A stretch of DNA of 64,000 nt from Devosia lacusdianchii (lineage in GTDB: Bacteria > Pseudomonadota > Alphaproteobacteria > Rhizobiales > Devosiaceae), in contig NZ_CP092483.1 of assembly GCF_022429625.1 (NCBI RefSeq), positions 1,860,001-1,924,000 on the forward strand, read 5' to 3'. The notes under the pieces are model-generated. The model did no database searches. It was not told the DNA's origin and saw nothing but the letters and a program-made list of their open reading frames with translations. Positions within the stretch are counted from its first letter, which is position 1. Each line of letters begins with the position of its first letter. Positions 16,713 to 24,881 of the stretch are shown piece by piece. The position numbers and the translations under genes are program-made.

Positions 16713-17690
16713 TCAGGCCTTCTTCAGGCGCGGATCGAGCAGCACATAGCTCAGATCGACGACAAAGTTGGACACGAGCATGGCCGCGGTCATGATCAGC
16801 AACTGCCCCTGGATGACCGGGTAGTCGCGGGCGAGGATGGCCTGGTAAAGCGTATTGCCGAGGCCCGGATAGTTGAACACGACCTCGGTCACTAGCGAGC
16901 CACCCAGTATCGTGCCGATGGAAATGGCCAGGCTCGACACCGTGGGCAGCAGGGCATTGCGGGCTGCGTACCAGAGCATGACGCGGTTTTCGCTGAGCCC
17001 CTTGGCGCGGCCCATGACGATATAGTCTTCGCCCAGCAGGTTGATCATGTTGTTGCGCATGGTCACCGCGAAGCCGCCGGTGAGCACGATGACCATGGTG
17101 AACATGGGGAGCGCGCCATGATGAAGCACGCTCGAAATGTAGCCCCAGCTAAAGGCCGGATCGAGCATGGGATCGGCGGCGTAGCCGTTGGGAAACCAGC
17201 CCAGGCTGTAGCCGAAGACGAACAGCATGGTCAGCGAGATGACCACGGCCGGAACCGAACTGGAAAAGATCGCGAGCAGCGATACCACTGCATCGAAGAC
17301 GGTGCCGCGGCGCCAGGCCGCCATCACGCCGACCAGCGTGCCCAGGGTGAAACTGACTATCGTGGCGCTGCCGACGAGGCCGATGGTCCAGATCAGCGCC
17401 CGCGCCAGCAATTCAGTGACCGGCAGCGGGAAATACTTGACCGAGCGCCCGAGATCGCCGGTGAAAACGCTCTGCATGTAGGTGAGATATTGCTGGCCCA
17501 TCGGTGCGTCGACGAAGCCAAAAGTCAGCTTGAGGGCGTTGAGATTTTCCATCGTCAGGTTGGAGCCTGCGCCGGAAAACATGATCTGGATCGGATCGCC
17601 CGGCATGAGCCGTGGCAGGAAGAAATTGATGGTCGCCGCAGCGACGAATGCCGCCAGGTAAAACACCAGTCGCCGGAGCAGAAAGGCCAT
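16713..17690 (-). CDS. ABC transporter permease (DppB-like)
   Basis: A 325-residue permease with six membrane helices. It has the DppB layout: a first helix followed by a large periplasmic loop containing DLGRSVKYFPLPVTELL, then five helices with the EAA-type motif MGRAKGLSENRVMLWYAARNALLPT and the C-terminal FNYPGLGNTLYQAI. GGAGG precedes the start. An intercistronic hairpin (17733-17760) separates it from the binding-protein gene, which probably lowers its expression relative to the binding protein. Confidence 0.92.
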   Translation of the reverse strand: MAFLLRRLVFYLAAFVAAATINFFLPRLMPGDPIQIMFSGAGSNLTMENLNALKLTFGFVDAPMGQQYLTYMQSVFTGDLGRSVKYFPLPVTELLARALIWTIGLVGSATIVSFTLGTLVGVMAAWRRGTVFDAVVSLLAIFSSSVPAVVISLTMLFVFGYSLGWFPNGYAADPMLDPAFSWGYISSVLHHGALPMFTMVIVLTGGFAVTMRNNMINLLGEDYIVMGRAKGLSENRVMLWYAARNALLPTVSSLAISIGTILGGSLVTEVVFNYPGLGNTLYQAILARDYPVIQGQLLIMTAAMLVSNFVVDLSYVLLDPRLKKA

Positions 17691-17732
17691 TGGATACGTG
17701 TTCCTCCGAGGTCGGCATCCGGTTGCCGAGGG

Positions 17733-17760
17733 GTGAGGGCGCGCCGGGGCGCGTCCTCAC
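17733..17760 (-). repeat. Intercistronic hairpin after binding-protein gene
   Basis: An inverted repeat, GTGAGG-GCGCGCC...GGCGCG-T-CCTCAC, lies between the family-5 binding-protein gene and the first permease gene. With no T-run it is more likely an mRNA 3'-end protector or attenuator than a full terminator. A comparable hairpin occupies the same place in the sugar ABC operon at 29.9 kb. Confidence 0.5.
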
Positions 17761-17776
17761 GTGAGTTCAGTCGGGC

Positions 17777-19438
17777 CTATTGGGCAACCGGTTCCAGCGC
17801 CAGCAACTGGATCAGGCGACCCGGATTGGCATTGGAAACCACCGGCGAGGTGATGGGGTTGTCGGCATTGGCCCAGCCAGTAAAGCGCTTCGTGCTGTAC
17901 TGATAGAACGAGGGGCTATTGTAGACCGGGATCACCGGCATGGCCTCCGCCACCTTGAGCTGGATTGCATCCATGATCGACTTCTGTTCGGCCGGGTCCT
18001 TCACCTGAGTGTATTTGTTGAGCATCTCAACCACTTCAGGATCGGTCCAGCGCTGTGCCGAGGTCCGGCTCTTGCCGAAATCCGCCGGATTGAACGAGCG
18101 AATGTAAGGGAAGTAGGGGTTAGCCGCCGATCCGATCGCGTTAAGCGACATCGAGTACTTGGCGTCGATCAGGTCGGATGCCCACACCGATTCCTCCGGC
18201 GTGCTCATCTTGACGTTGAGTCCGGCTTCCTTGAGGGTTTCCATGGCGATCTGCACCGCATCGATCCAGTCGGTCCAGCCGTTGGGGATCTCGATGTCGA
18301 TGGCGATCGGTGTCCCGTCCGGATTATCGCGGAAGCCATCGCCGTCCGCATCGACATAGCCCGAGCTATCGAGCAGGGCAGTGCCGGCTTCGAGGTCGAA
18401 CTTGCCGTATTGGCCGAACTGGGTTGCCACTTCCGGGTTACCGAAGGCCTTGTAGAACTCGCCCAGCATAGACGGGTCCTCGTTGATGACAGGGTAGCCA
18501 TAGCCGGCAATGTCGATGATGGACTGTCGGTCGATCAGCATGCTGACCGCACGGCGGAAGTTCACGTCGGTGAAGGCCTTCTTGTTGTTCTCATCGGGCG
18601 CTTCGAAATTCAGCGTGAACGCAACGAGGCTCGAGGGCAGGAACCAGTACTTGTTGTGTTCGGGATCCTTGGCCACGAAAGTATTGTCGATATCGGGGAC
18701 GAAGCTGGTCGCCCAGTCCAACGTCCCATCGGCCAGCGCTGCCAGAACCTGTGGGTTATCGGCAAGCTGCGGCAGGCGGATGCAATCGACCTTGAGGCTA
18801 TCCGCGTCCCAATAGTTGGGGTTGCGGCATTGCTCGTAGACCTGTGGCGTAAAGCGGGTGATCTCGGTCAGCGGCCCCGAGCCGACGGGGGTTTCGTTGG
18901 CGAACGCCACCGGATCGGCAATGTCCTTCCAGACATGCTCGGGCACGATCGGCATGGCAACGATAGTGGTCGCGATCAAGGAGTTGGGCGTGATGAGGTT
19001 GAAGCGGACGGTCCTGTCGTCGACCTTTTCCACCGACTCCATCAGGGCCGACACCGAGTTGAAATCGAGGGCAGGGAACTTCTTGAGGAAGTCGTAGGTG
19101 AACACCACGTCGTCGACGGTGATGGGCTCGCCATCAGACCATTTGAGCCCGTCGCGGAGCGTGAAACTGATCGACTTGAGGTCGTCCGCCAGCTCGAAGC
19201 TCTCGGCTAGGCGGTATTCCCACTTGTTGCCCGCCAAGCGGTTGAAGATCGCCAGCGGCTCGTAGATGAAGTCCTTGGTCGTGGCGCGGGCAGAGGTCTG
19301 GTTGAACGGATTGAAGTTGCGAACCCAGGTCGTGGTCTGCTCGGAGCTGACGGTCAGTACCGCCTGGGCGCTGGCCGGCGCGGTGGCCATTGCCAGAGCC
19401 ATGGCGGAAGCCGCCAGGATCACATTATTCTTCAGCAC
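17777..19438 (-). CDS. Family-5 ABC substrate-binding protein (peptide/oligosaccharide)
   Basis: A 553-residue periplasmic binding protein of the SBP_bac_5 group. The signal peptide is clear (LKNNVILAASAMALAMATAPASAQA). Family motifs include WVRNFNPFN, FTLRDGLKWSDGEPITVDDVVFTYD (the group signature) and DVNFRRAVSMLIDR. This group binds dipeptides, nickel, or, in some bacteria, chito- and cello-oligosaccharides; the WVRNFNPF pattern and linkage to a NagZ-type enzyme favour an amino-sugar ligand, by inference. The start is a GTG eight bases after AGAGGAG; the upstream ATG overlaps that binding site. Confidence 0.88.
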   Translation of the reverse strand: MLKNNVILAASAMALAMATAPASAQAVLTVSSEQTTTWVRNFNPFNQTSARATTKDFIYEPLAIFNRLAGNKWEYRLAESFELADDLKSISFTLRDGLKWSDGEPITVDDVVFTYDFLKKFPALDFNSVSALMESVEKVDDRTVRFNLITPNSLIATTIVAMPIVPEHVWKDIADPVAFANETPVGSGPLTEITRFTPQVYEQCRNPNYWDADSLKVDCIRLPQLADNPQVLAALADGTLDWATSFVPDIDNTFVAKDPEHNKYWFLPSSLVAFTLNFEAPDENNKKAFTDVNFRRAVSMLIDRQSIIDIAGYGYPVINEDPSMLGEFYKAFGNPEVATQFGQYGKFDLEAGTALLDSSGYVDADGDGFRDNPDGTPIAIDIEIPNGWTDWIDAVQIAMETLKEAGLNVKMSTPEESVWASDLIDAKYSMSLNAIGSAANPYFPYIRSFNPADFGKSRTSAQRWTDPEVVEMLNKYTQVKDPAEQKSIMDAIQLKVAEAMPVIPVYNSPSFYQYSTKRFTGWANADNPITSPVVSNANPGRLIQLLALEPVAQ

Positions 19439-19467
19439 TACTTTTCTCCTCTGCATCTGAGCATCGC

Positions 19468-20493
19468 TCAGGCGATGCCATTCTCCTTGAAGATCTGCTC
19501 GACTTCGGCGTGTAGGGCGGCAACATCGCTGCGCGTGGCACCGCGTTTGGCTTGGGCGCGGGCAATCCGCGCGAGACTTTGCTCGCTGAGCGGACGCGCT
19601 GCTCCTGCCGCAGCCTGGCTGGCTGCCAGATCGCCCTGGCTATGGAGCGCAATATCGTAGCCCGCGTCGAGCGCCGCGGTAACGCGCTCGGCCCAACTGC
19701 CCTTGAGCGCGTCCATGGTGAGACAATCGGTGATGATCACGCCATCATAACCGATGTTACGGCGGATGAGATCGCAGACGACAGGGGAAACCGACGCGGC
19801 GCGCTCGGGGTCGATCCGTGTGAAGACGAGATGGGCCACCATGGCCCATGGCGCGTCCCTAAGGGCGACGAATGGACGGAAGTCGGTGTCGCGCAAGTCC
19901 TCAGGCGCAGCATCGACAACGGGAAGGTCGAAATGCGGATCGACGGTGACCCGCCCATAGCCCGGAATGTGTTTGATGACCGGCAGTTCTCCAGCTTCCA
20001 GCATGGCCGCGACGACTTCCCGTGCCATGGTGATGACCAGGTCCGGGTCATCACCGAAGGACCGTTGGCCGATCACGTCATGCGTGCCCTTGCGGGCAAG
20101 GTCGAGGACCGGCGTCGTGCCGCTGTCGATGGTCAGTTCGGCCATCAACGTCGCCATCGCCTGGCTCGATAGCCGCATGGCGCGCTTGCCCAGCTCCAGG
20201 TCTTTGCGCGCCAGCGCGCCGAATTCGCCCAGGCTGCGAAAGCTCGGCCAATTGCCATTGTTGAGACGCTGGACTCGTCCGCCTTCCTGATCAATGAAGA
20301 CGGGCGCATCGGGGCGGCCCACGGCCTCACGGAACTGGGCGCAGAGGTGTCGCACCTGCTCGCTATTGTCCAGATTGCGCCGGAACAGGAACAGCCCGAA
20401 CGGATTGGCCTCGCGGAAGAAGGCAATCTCGTCGGCCGAGAGCTCCAAGCCCGGCATACCGACGAATAGCGCAAGTGGCGTTGACGACGGCAT
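19468..20493 (-). CDS. nagZ: Beta-N-acetylhexosaminidase, GH3 (NagZ-type)
   Basis: A 341-residue glycoside hydrolase family 3 enzyme without a signal peptide, so probably cytoplasmic. It shows FIDQEGGRVQRL (substrate-binding), the His-Asp dyad region KHIPGYGRVTVDPHFDLP and the nucleophile Asp in VIITDCLTMDAL. The usual KHFPGHG has Tyr in place of the second His here. NagZ enzymes remove beta-linked GlcNAc from muropeptides or chitooligosaccharides. It overlaps the GNAT stop codon by one base and sits 29 bases upstream of the binding-protein gene, so its substrate likely enters by that transporter. This is likely not the general muropeptide-recycling copy. Confidence 0.85.
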   Translation of the reverse strand: MPSSTPLALFVGMPGLELSADEIAFFREANPFGLFLFRRNLDNSEQVRHLCAQFREAVGRPDAPVFIDQEGGRVQRLNNGNWPSFRSLGEFGALARKDLELGKRAMRLSSQAMATLMAELTIDSGTTPVLDLARKGTHDVIGQRSFGDDPDLVITMAREVVAAMLEAGELPVIKHIPGYGRVTVDPHFDLPVVDAAPEDLRDTDFRPFVALRDAPWAMVAHLVFTRIDPERAASVSPVVCDLIRRNIGYDGVIITDCLTMDALKGSWAERVTAALDAGYDIALHSQGDLAASQAAAGAARPLSEQSLARIARAQAKRGATRSDVAALHAEVEQIFKENGIA

Positions 20494-20984
20494 TACTGGC
20501 CCGCCTGAGAACTGGGTGGGACGCGCAGCAGCCCCTGATAGATGTCTTCCTTGTCCGCCTGGATAGGCATGGCCCCTGCTGCCTTGACGTAAAATTCCAC
20601 CGGGCCGGCCGAACCGATGATCGCATAGGCGTAGCCCTGCGCCTTCATCGCGGTCAGCGTGCGATAGAACAGTGCCAGGCCGATCTTGCGGCCACGCTGG
20701 TCTTCGGCGACCCCAGTCGGTCCGAAAAAGCCCCGCGCCGTGGCGTCGTAGCAGGCGAAGCCGACGAGCTGGCCGTCCACGACAGCAACGAGGCAGCCGG
20801 GCGGCTGGTGCGACATCGCGACCGTCACCTCGCTGACCCAATACTCGCTGAAATTCTTCCGCACCCACGCCTGGATGATGTGCAGTTCTGGCGGGAGAGC
20901 AACGCGAATCGTTGCCTCGACAGTCTCGACCTGCGCCGCCAGCGCGGCCATCCGCTGAGAGTAGAGGTTTACCAGGCAATCCAT
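20493..20984 (-). CDS. GNAT-family N-acetyltransferase
   Basis: A 163-residue GNAT protein. The acetyl-CoA-binding region is visible: GFFGPTGVAEDQRGRKIGLALFYRTL (V..x..R/QxxG.G/A) and a C-terminal GPVEFYVKAAGA. The start at MDCLVNLYS was chosen because related proteins begin there; a longer frame starting with TTG at 21050 (AAGGGG upstream) is possible. It is the first gene of the nagZ/ABC operon. Modification of an amino sugar or peptide amine is inferred from context; the acceptor is unknown. Confidence 0.75.
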   Translation of the reverse strand: MDCLVNLYSQRMAALAAQVETVEATIRVALPPELHIIQAWVRKNFSEYWVSEVTVAMSHQPPGCLVAVVDGQLVGFACYDATARGFFGPTGVAEDQRGRKIGLALFYRTLTAMKAQGYAYAIIGSAGPVEFYVKAAGAMPIQADKEDIYQGLLRVPPSSQAGQ

Positions 20985-21201
20985 AGACTCAACGATACGC
21001 GAGCCAATGCGAAGGGTCCACGCACTTTCGACCATATCCAGCGCTCGCAAAGACCCCTTCCTATTGAGTGATCACGATTTTGCTGAACGATCACTTTTGG
21101 CGCCTGGATGCGCGACGCTTCATCGCAACCTTCGCTGCAAGTTCCGGCGGGGCAAATTTTGGGCGATCTGCACATCACGACGATATGCGTATTTTTCCTG
21201 A
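20985..21201. promoter_or_regulatory. Divergent promoter region with GATCAC repeats
   Basis: The gap between the nagZ/ABC operon (minus) and the exported PIG-L gene (plus) is about 320 bases and holds no gene. AGTGATC at 21067-21073 and GATCACT at 21089-21095 form a perfect 7-bp inverted repeat separated by 15 bases, and GATCAC also occurs twice in direct orientation 19 bases apart. This is a candidate operator for the minus-strand operon. The regulator is unknown. Confidence 0.45.
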
Positions 21202-21239
21202 TTAACACACTTGAGTTAAGTTATTCGGCCTCTCATAGT
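21202..21239 (+). promoter_or_regulatory. Candidate ROK operator overlapping the PIG-L promoter
   Basis: An inverted repeat TTAAC-N8-GTTAA (21202-21219) includes TTGAGT at 21211-21216, a plausible -35 element; 17 bases later lies CATAGT (21234-21239), a plausible -10. The 18-bp repeat matches 13 of 18 positions, including ten in a row (TAACTCAAGT on the other strand), with a site in the ROK/ABC promoter at 28527-28544. A regulator bound here would cover the -35 element, so repression is expected. Confidence 0.6.
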
Positions 21240-21308
21240 TCGTCGTGAAGCTGTCACATGGCCGAGCCGGATAGGGTGGGTCCTGGGCAGTCTAGGAGAG
21301 GAAATTTC

Positions 21309-23813
21309 ATGACTCGTCTTACTCGACGCACCTTTATTGCATCCGTTCCGCCACTGCTGGCGGCGACGCAGATTCCCGCTTGGGCTGCGCCCGCATCGGA
21401 CCTGGATTTGATCGCCGCACAGAAGGGCGAGCCGGCTATCGTCAAACTCTATCGTCAGTTGGAGCGCCTGACTTCGACCGTGACGCTGATGACGACGGGC
21501 GCGCATCCGGACGACGAGCCCAGCGGCATGCTGGCGGCCCTGCGCCATGTCTACGGCATTTGTCCCGTGCTCTATTGCATCACGCGCGGTGAAGGCGGCC
21601 AGAACGCCATCGGGCCGGAACGCGGTTCGGTGCTGGGCGTGCTGCGTACCCGCGAAATCACTGAGGCGTCGCGCTCCCTCGATGCATCGCTGGCCTTTGG
21701 TAGCCAGGGCCACCACGACAACATGCACGACTTCGGTTTCTCCAAGGACCCCAACCAGACGATCGACCGCTGGGGCCGTGACCGCGTGATCGAGCGCATG
21801 ACCTGGGCCGTACGTCAGTACCGGCCTGACGTGATCATGAACTGCTTCCTCGACGTGGGCGGGCAGCATGGTCACCATCGTGCCGCGAACGTGGCGACCT
21901 TCATCGTTGCCGGCATTTCCGGCAATGCCGAAGAATTCCCGGACCAGATCGCTGGCGGACTGAAGACCTGGACCGTGCCCAAGATCTACCAGCCGGCATG
22001 GGGTGGTGGTGGCGGCGTCTATGACGACGAAACTCCGCCCCCGCCGACGACGCTGGTGGTGCGTGCACCCGAGCGCGATCCGATTTCCGGCGCGACCTTC
22101 CCACAGATGGGCGAATGGTCCCGTTCCTGCCACCTGACGCAGGGCATGGGCCGCTGGCAGCCCGATCCGCAGACGGAATGGCCGATCAACCTGTCCTGGG
22201 CCGCCAATGGCGAAGCCGGCAAGGCCGAAGACGACATCCGCGATGGTCTCATTGCCACGGTCGGCCACATTGCCGAACTCGACGGCATGCCTGCGGCTGC
22301 GGCCGATGCGCTGCGCAATGCGCAGGGGCTGATCGATGAAGCCCTCGCCGACTATGGCGATCCGGTCGAAGTGTTGAGCCGACTGGTCGAAATCGGCAAG
22401 GCTGTTTCGGAAGCCCGCTCGACCCTGCCGGCTGAGCTGGAAGACCAGGTGGCTCACCGCCTCGATCGCAAGATCAAGGAAGTAGACCTGGCGCTGGCGA
22501 CTGCGGCTGGTATGCGCGTGCGTGCCTTTACCGATGGTGCTGATCTGCGTCCTGGCGAAGACATCATCGTCAAGGCGCTGGTCGATGCGCCCGATAGCAT
22601 TACCGTGGACTCTGTCGAGGTGATCGCCCGCGCTGGCATCACCGGCGAAACGGCCGAAGATGGCGTCAAGGTAAGCGTGGCCGATGATGCAGCGCTGACC
22701 AACCCGCTGACCGAGCAGTTCGACCCGCTCGGCGGCAATGGCGATGCCTTTGTGCGTCTGACGGCGACGATTGCGGGCCACAAGGCCGTGCTCGACGTGG
22801 ACCTCGAGGACGCACTGCGCGTGTTGCCGGAAGCCTCGCTCGAACTGAAGCCGGATGCGGTGGTGTTCAATACTGAGAGCGAAATCTCGCCGGTGGCGTT
22901 TACCGCCGTGGTTTCGGGCGGCACGACGGCTGACCTCGACTTCAACCTGCCCGAAGGCTGGTTGATGGCCGCCAAGGGCGAAACGGGCGCCGAAGCAGGC
23001 GAGTTCGACCTGACGCCGCCGGCTGAGCTCGGCACGGAACGCATCACCATTGCGCCCAAGCTTCTCGGCAAAGAGGCCTACGCCATCAACGTCTTCACTT
23101 ATCCCCATATCGGGCGATCAGTGGTGCCGACTGAGGTGGCGGTACCGGTGCAGTCGGTCGGTGCGATCATTCCGGAAGGCAAGATCGGCTATATCGGTGG
23201 TGGCAACGACAACGTCGCCACATGGCTCAAGCGCCTGGGTGTTGCGCTCACCGAGCTGACGCCGGGCGATATGGAAGCGGGTGCCTATCGCGATCTCGAT
23301 ACCCTGGTCGTAGGCATCTTCTCCTTCGGTCGCCGGCCTGATCTCGTGGCCGCGCTGCCGGGCGTGCATGAATGGGTCAAGAAGGGCGGCCATCTCGTGA
23401 CGCTCTACCACCGTCCGTCGGACGGCTGGGACCCGGAGACCGTGCCGCTGGCCTTCCTCAAGATCGGCTCGCCTTCGATCCGCTATCGCGTGACTGATGC
23501 CAAATCGGCGGTGAACGTGCTCGCGCCCGACCACCCGCTACTCAACTACCCCAACACCATTTCTGAGGATGATTGGGCAAATTGGGACAAGGAGCGTGGG
23601 CTCTACTTCGCGTCCGAATGGGACGAGGCCTATGTGCCCCTGCTGGCCATGAGCGATGCCGGGGAAGAGCCGCTGACCGGTTCGCTGCTCTCGGCGCAAA
23701 TCGGCGAGGGCCGGCACACCCACACTAGCCTCGTGCTGCATCATCAGCTCGACAAGCTGACGCCTGGTGCCTTCCGCATCATGGCTAACCTGATCCAGCC
23801 CGCGAAACGCTAG
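21309..23813 (+). CDS. Large PIG-L (LmbE) deacetylase, Tat-exported
   Basis: An 834-residue protein. It starts with a twin-arginine signal (TRRTFIASV, cleavage near AWAA). The PIG-L/LmbE domain follows (about residues 40-260) with GAHPDDE and GQHGHHRAA, which supply Zn ligands and the catalytic Asp; the family deacetylates GlcNAc-type substrates. The middle is beta-rich, and the C-terminal part (about 610-830) resembles a class-I amidotransferase-like fold (IGYIGGGNDNV, GGHLVTLYHRPSDGW). The start follows GGAGAGG; the longer frame lacks a signal. It is a paralogue of the gene at 24882-27236. Substrate is unknown. Confidence 0.85.
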   Translation: MTRLTRRTFIASVPPLLAATQIPAWAAPASDLDLIAAQKGEPAIVKLYRQLERLTSTVTLMTTGAHPDDEPSGMLAALRHVYGICPVLYCITRGEGGQNAIGPERGSVLGVLRTREITEASRSLDASLAFGSQGHHDNMHDFGFSKDPNQTIDRWGRDRVIERMTWAVRQYRPDVIMNCFLDVGGQHGHHRAANVATFIVAGISGNAEEFPDQIAGGLKTWTVPKIYQPAWGGGGGVYDDETPPPPTTLVVRAPERDPISGATFPQMGEWSRSCHLTQGMGRWQPDPQTEWPINLSWAANGEAGKAEDDIRDGLIATVGHIAELDGMPAAAADALRNAQGLIDEALADYGDPVEVLSRLVEIGKAVSEARSTLPAELEDQVAHRLDRKIKEVDLALATAAGMRVRAFTDGADLRPGEDIIVKALVDAPDSITVDSVEVIARAGITGETAEDGVKVSVADDAALTNPLTEQFDPLGGNGDAFVRLTATIAGHKAVLDVDLEDALRVLPEASLELKPDAVVFNTESEISPVAFTAVVSGGTTADLDFNLPEGWLMAAKGETGAEAGEFDLTPPAELGTERITIAPKLLGKEAYAINVFTYPHIGRSVVPTEVAVPVQSVGAIIPEGKIGYIGGGNDNVATWLKRLGVALTELTPGDMEAGAYRDLDTLVVGIFSFGRRPDLVAALPGVHEWVKKGGHLVTLYHRPSDGWDPETVPLAFLKIGSPSIRYRVTDAKSAVNVLAPDHPLLNYPNTISEDDWANWDKERGLYFASEWDEAYVPLLAMSDAGEEPLTGSLLSAQIGEGRHTHTSLVLHHQLDKLTPGAFRIMANLIQPAKR

Positions 23814-23882
23814 GCCCGAGACCATCCGGCTCGCGCGACCTCCCAGCGCGAGCCGTCACCGCCCCTCGTTGCGGTGGCTACG

Positions 23883-23920
23883 CCCCCGGCCATTCCCAGG
23901 CCGGGGGTTTTGCTTTTTTG
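23883..23920 (+). terminator. Rho-independent terminator of the exported PIG-L gene
   Basis: A perfect 9-bp stem, CCCCCGGCC-N7-GGCCGGGGG, is followed by TTTTGCTTTTTT. It lies 70 bases after the PIG-L stop codon and is a textbook intrinsic terminator, so that gene is probably transcribed alone. Confidence 0.9.
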
Positions 23921-23953
23921 GGGTACGCAGATTTCCAATGTGTCGTCACCACA

Positions 23954-24006
23954 GGGCTTGTCCCGGTGGTCCACGCGGGGGCGCGAAGGACTGCCGGGAC
24001 AGGCCC
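23954..24006. repeat. REP-like palindromic element
   Basis: GGGCTTGTCCCGG (23954-23966) pairs with CCGGGACAGGCCC (23994-24006) with one G-T wobble, and the stem continues inward with GGTGGTCC and GGACTGCC. The long imperfect hairpin, placed between convergent genes, looks like the extragenic palindromes scattered in Hyphomicrobiales genomes. Only one copy of this sequence was noticed in the window. Confidence 0.5.
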
Positions 24007-24025
24007 CGCGCAATGGCGATGGTCG

Positions 24026-24880
24026 CTAGCGCTTCGGTCGGTCGAGACGGGTGGTGAGGAGAAGGGCGCCGATGATGATAGCGGTGCCGATGATCGTCGT
24101 CGGAGCGGGTATTTCGCCAAAGGCCAGGAAACCGGCGAGGCTGGCGAGAACGATGGAAAGATAGCCAATCGGCGCGAGGAGATTGGCCGGGGTCGATTGA
24201 TACGCTCTGAGGAAGCAGTATTGGCCAATCTGGGCGAGAACGCCGATGGCGAGGAGCAGGGGCCAGTCGGAAGCCGCGACCGGCTGCCAGGAGAAGGCGG
24301 CGGGAAGGGCCGTGAAGATGGTGAGGCCGACTGTGTAAAAGACCATCAGGACGGTGGTGTTTTCTTTTGCCAGGGCGCGGGTCTGGACCGTGGCGAGCGA
24401 GCCGAAGAGAACCGAGCCGAGGGCGGCGAGGATGCCCATGTTCCACGAAATCTCGCCGGGTGCGACCATGACGAGGACGCCGAGAAAACCGACGGCGGCG
24501 CCGATCCAGCGCCAGGGGCCGGAGCGTTCACCGAGGAGAATGGTGGCAAGCGCCAGGACGACCAGCGGGCGCATGAAGCCGATAGCATTGGCGAGGGCCA
24601 AAGGCAGGGCGGTGAGCGCAGCGAAATTGGTGTTGAGGGCCAGGGTGTTGCAGAGCACTCGGAAGGTGTGGCCGCCCCATTGCTTGGTTTCCCGCAGCGC
24701 CCGGCGGTGGCGCCAGGCGAGGGGGAGGACGCTGACGAGGCCGATCAGCGAGCGGATGAAGACCATCTGCACGGCGGGATAACTGGCTCCGCCGAGCTTG
24801 ACCAACACCGTCATCAGGGTGACGAGCACCATATCGCCCGCGAGCCAGGCGTACCCGGCTCGCGATGAGGTGGCCGGCAT
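24026..24880 (-). CDS. EamA (DMT) family exporter
   Basis: A 284-residue membrane protein with ten hydrophobic segments arranged as two EamA repeats. Motifs include FIRSLIGLVSVLPLAWRHRR, the stretch around LALNTNFAALTALPLALANA and LLGERSGPWRWIGA typical of drug/metabolite transporters of the RhaT/YdcZ-like superfamily. Its start is one base after the stop of the upstream PIG-L gene, so it is translated from the ROK - PIG-L - EamA transcript. Export or exchange of a product of the pathway is inferred; no substrate is evident. Confidence 0.88.
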   Translation of the reverse strand: MPATSSRAGYAWLAGDMVLVTLMTVLVKLGGASYPAVQMVFIRSLIGLVSVLPLAWRHRRALRETKQWGGHTFRVLCNTLALNTNFAALTALPLALANAIGFMRPLVVLALATILLGERSGPWRWIGAAVGFLGVLVMVAPGEISWNMGILAALGSVLFGSLATVQTRALAKENTTVLMVFYTVGLTIFTALPAAFSWQPVAASDWPLLLAIGVLAQIGQYCFLRAYQSTPANLLAPIGYLSIVLASLAGFLAFGEIPAPTTIIGTAIIIGALLLTTRLDRPKR

Positions 24881-24881
24881 T

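Noticed and set aside
17780..19210. 476-codon plus-strand frame opposite the family-5 binding protein
   Set aside because: Low-complexity GRV/DVD-rich antisense frame; the minus-strand protein has a signal peptide and family motifs.
21202..21219. CtrA binding site (TTAA-N7-TTAA) at the PIG-L promoter
   Set aside because: The two TTAA halves are ten bases apart, not seven, and the repeat is better explained by its match to the ROK-linked site.
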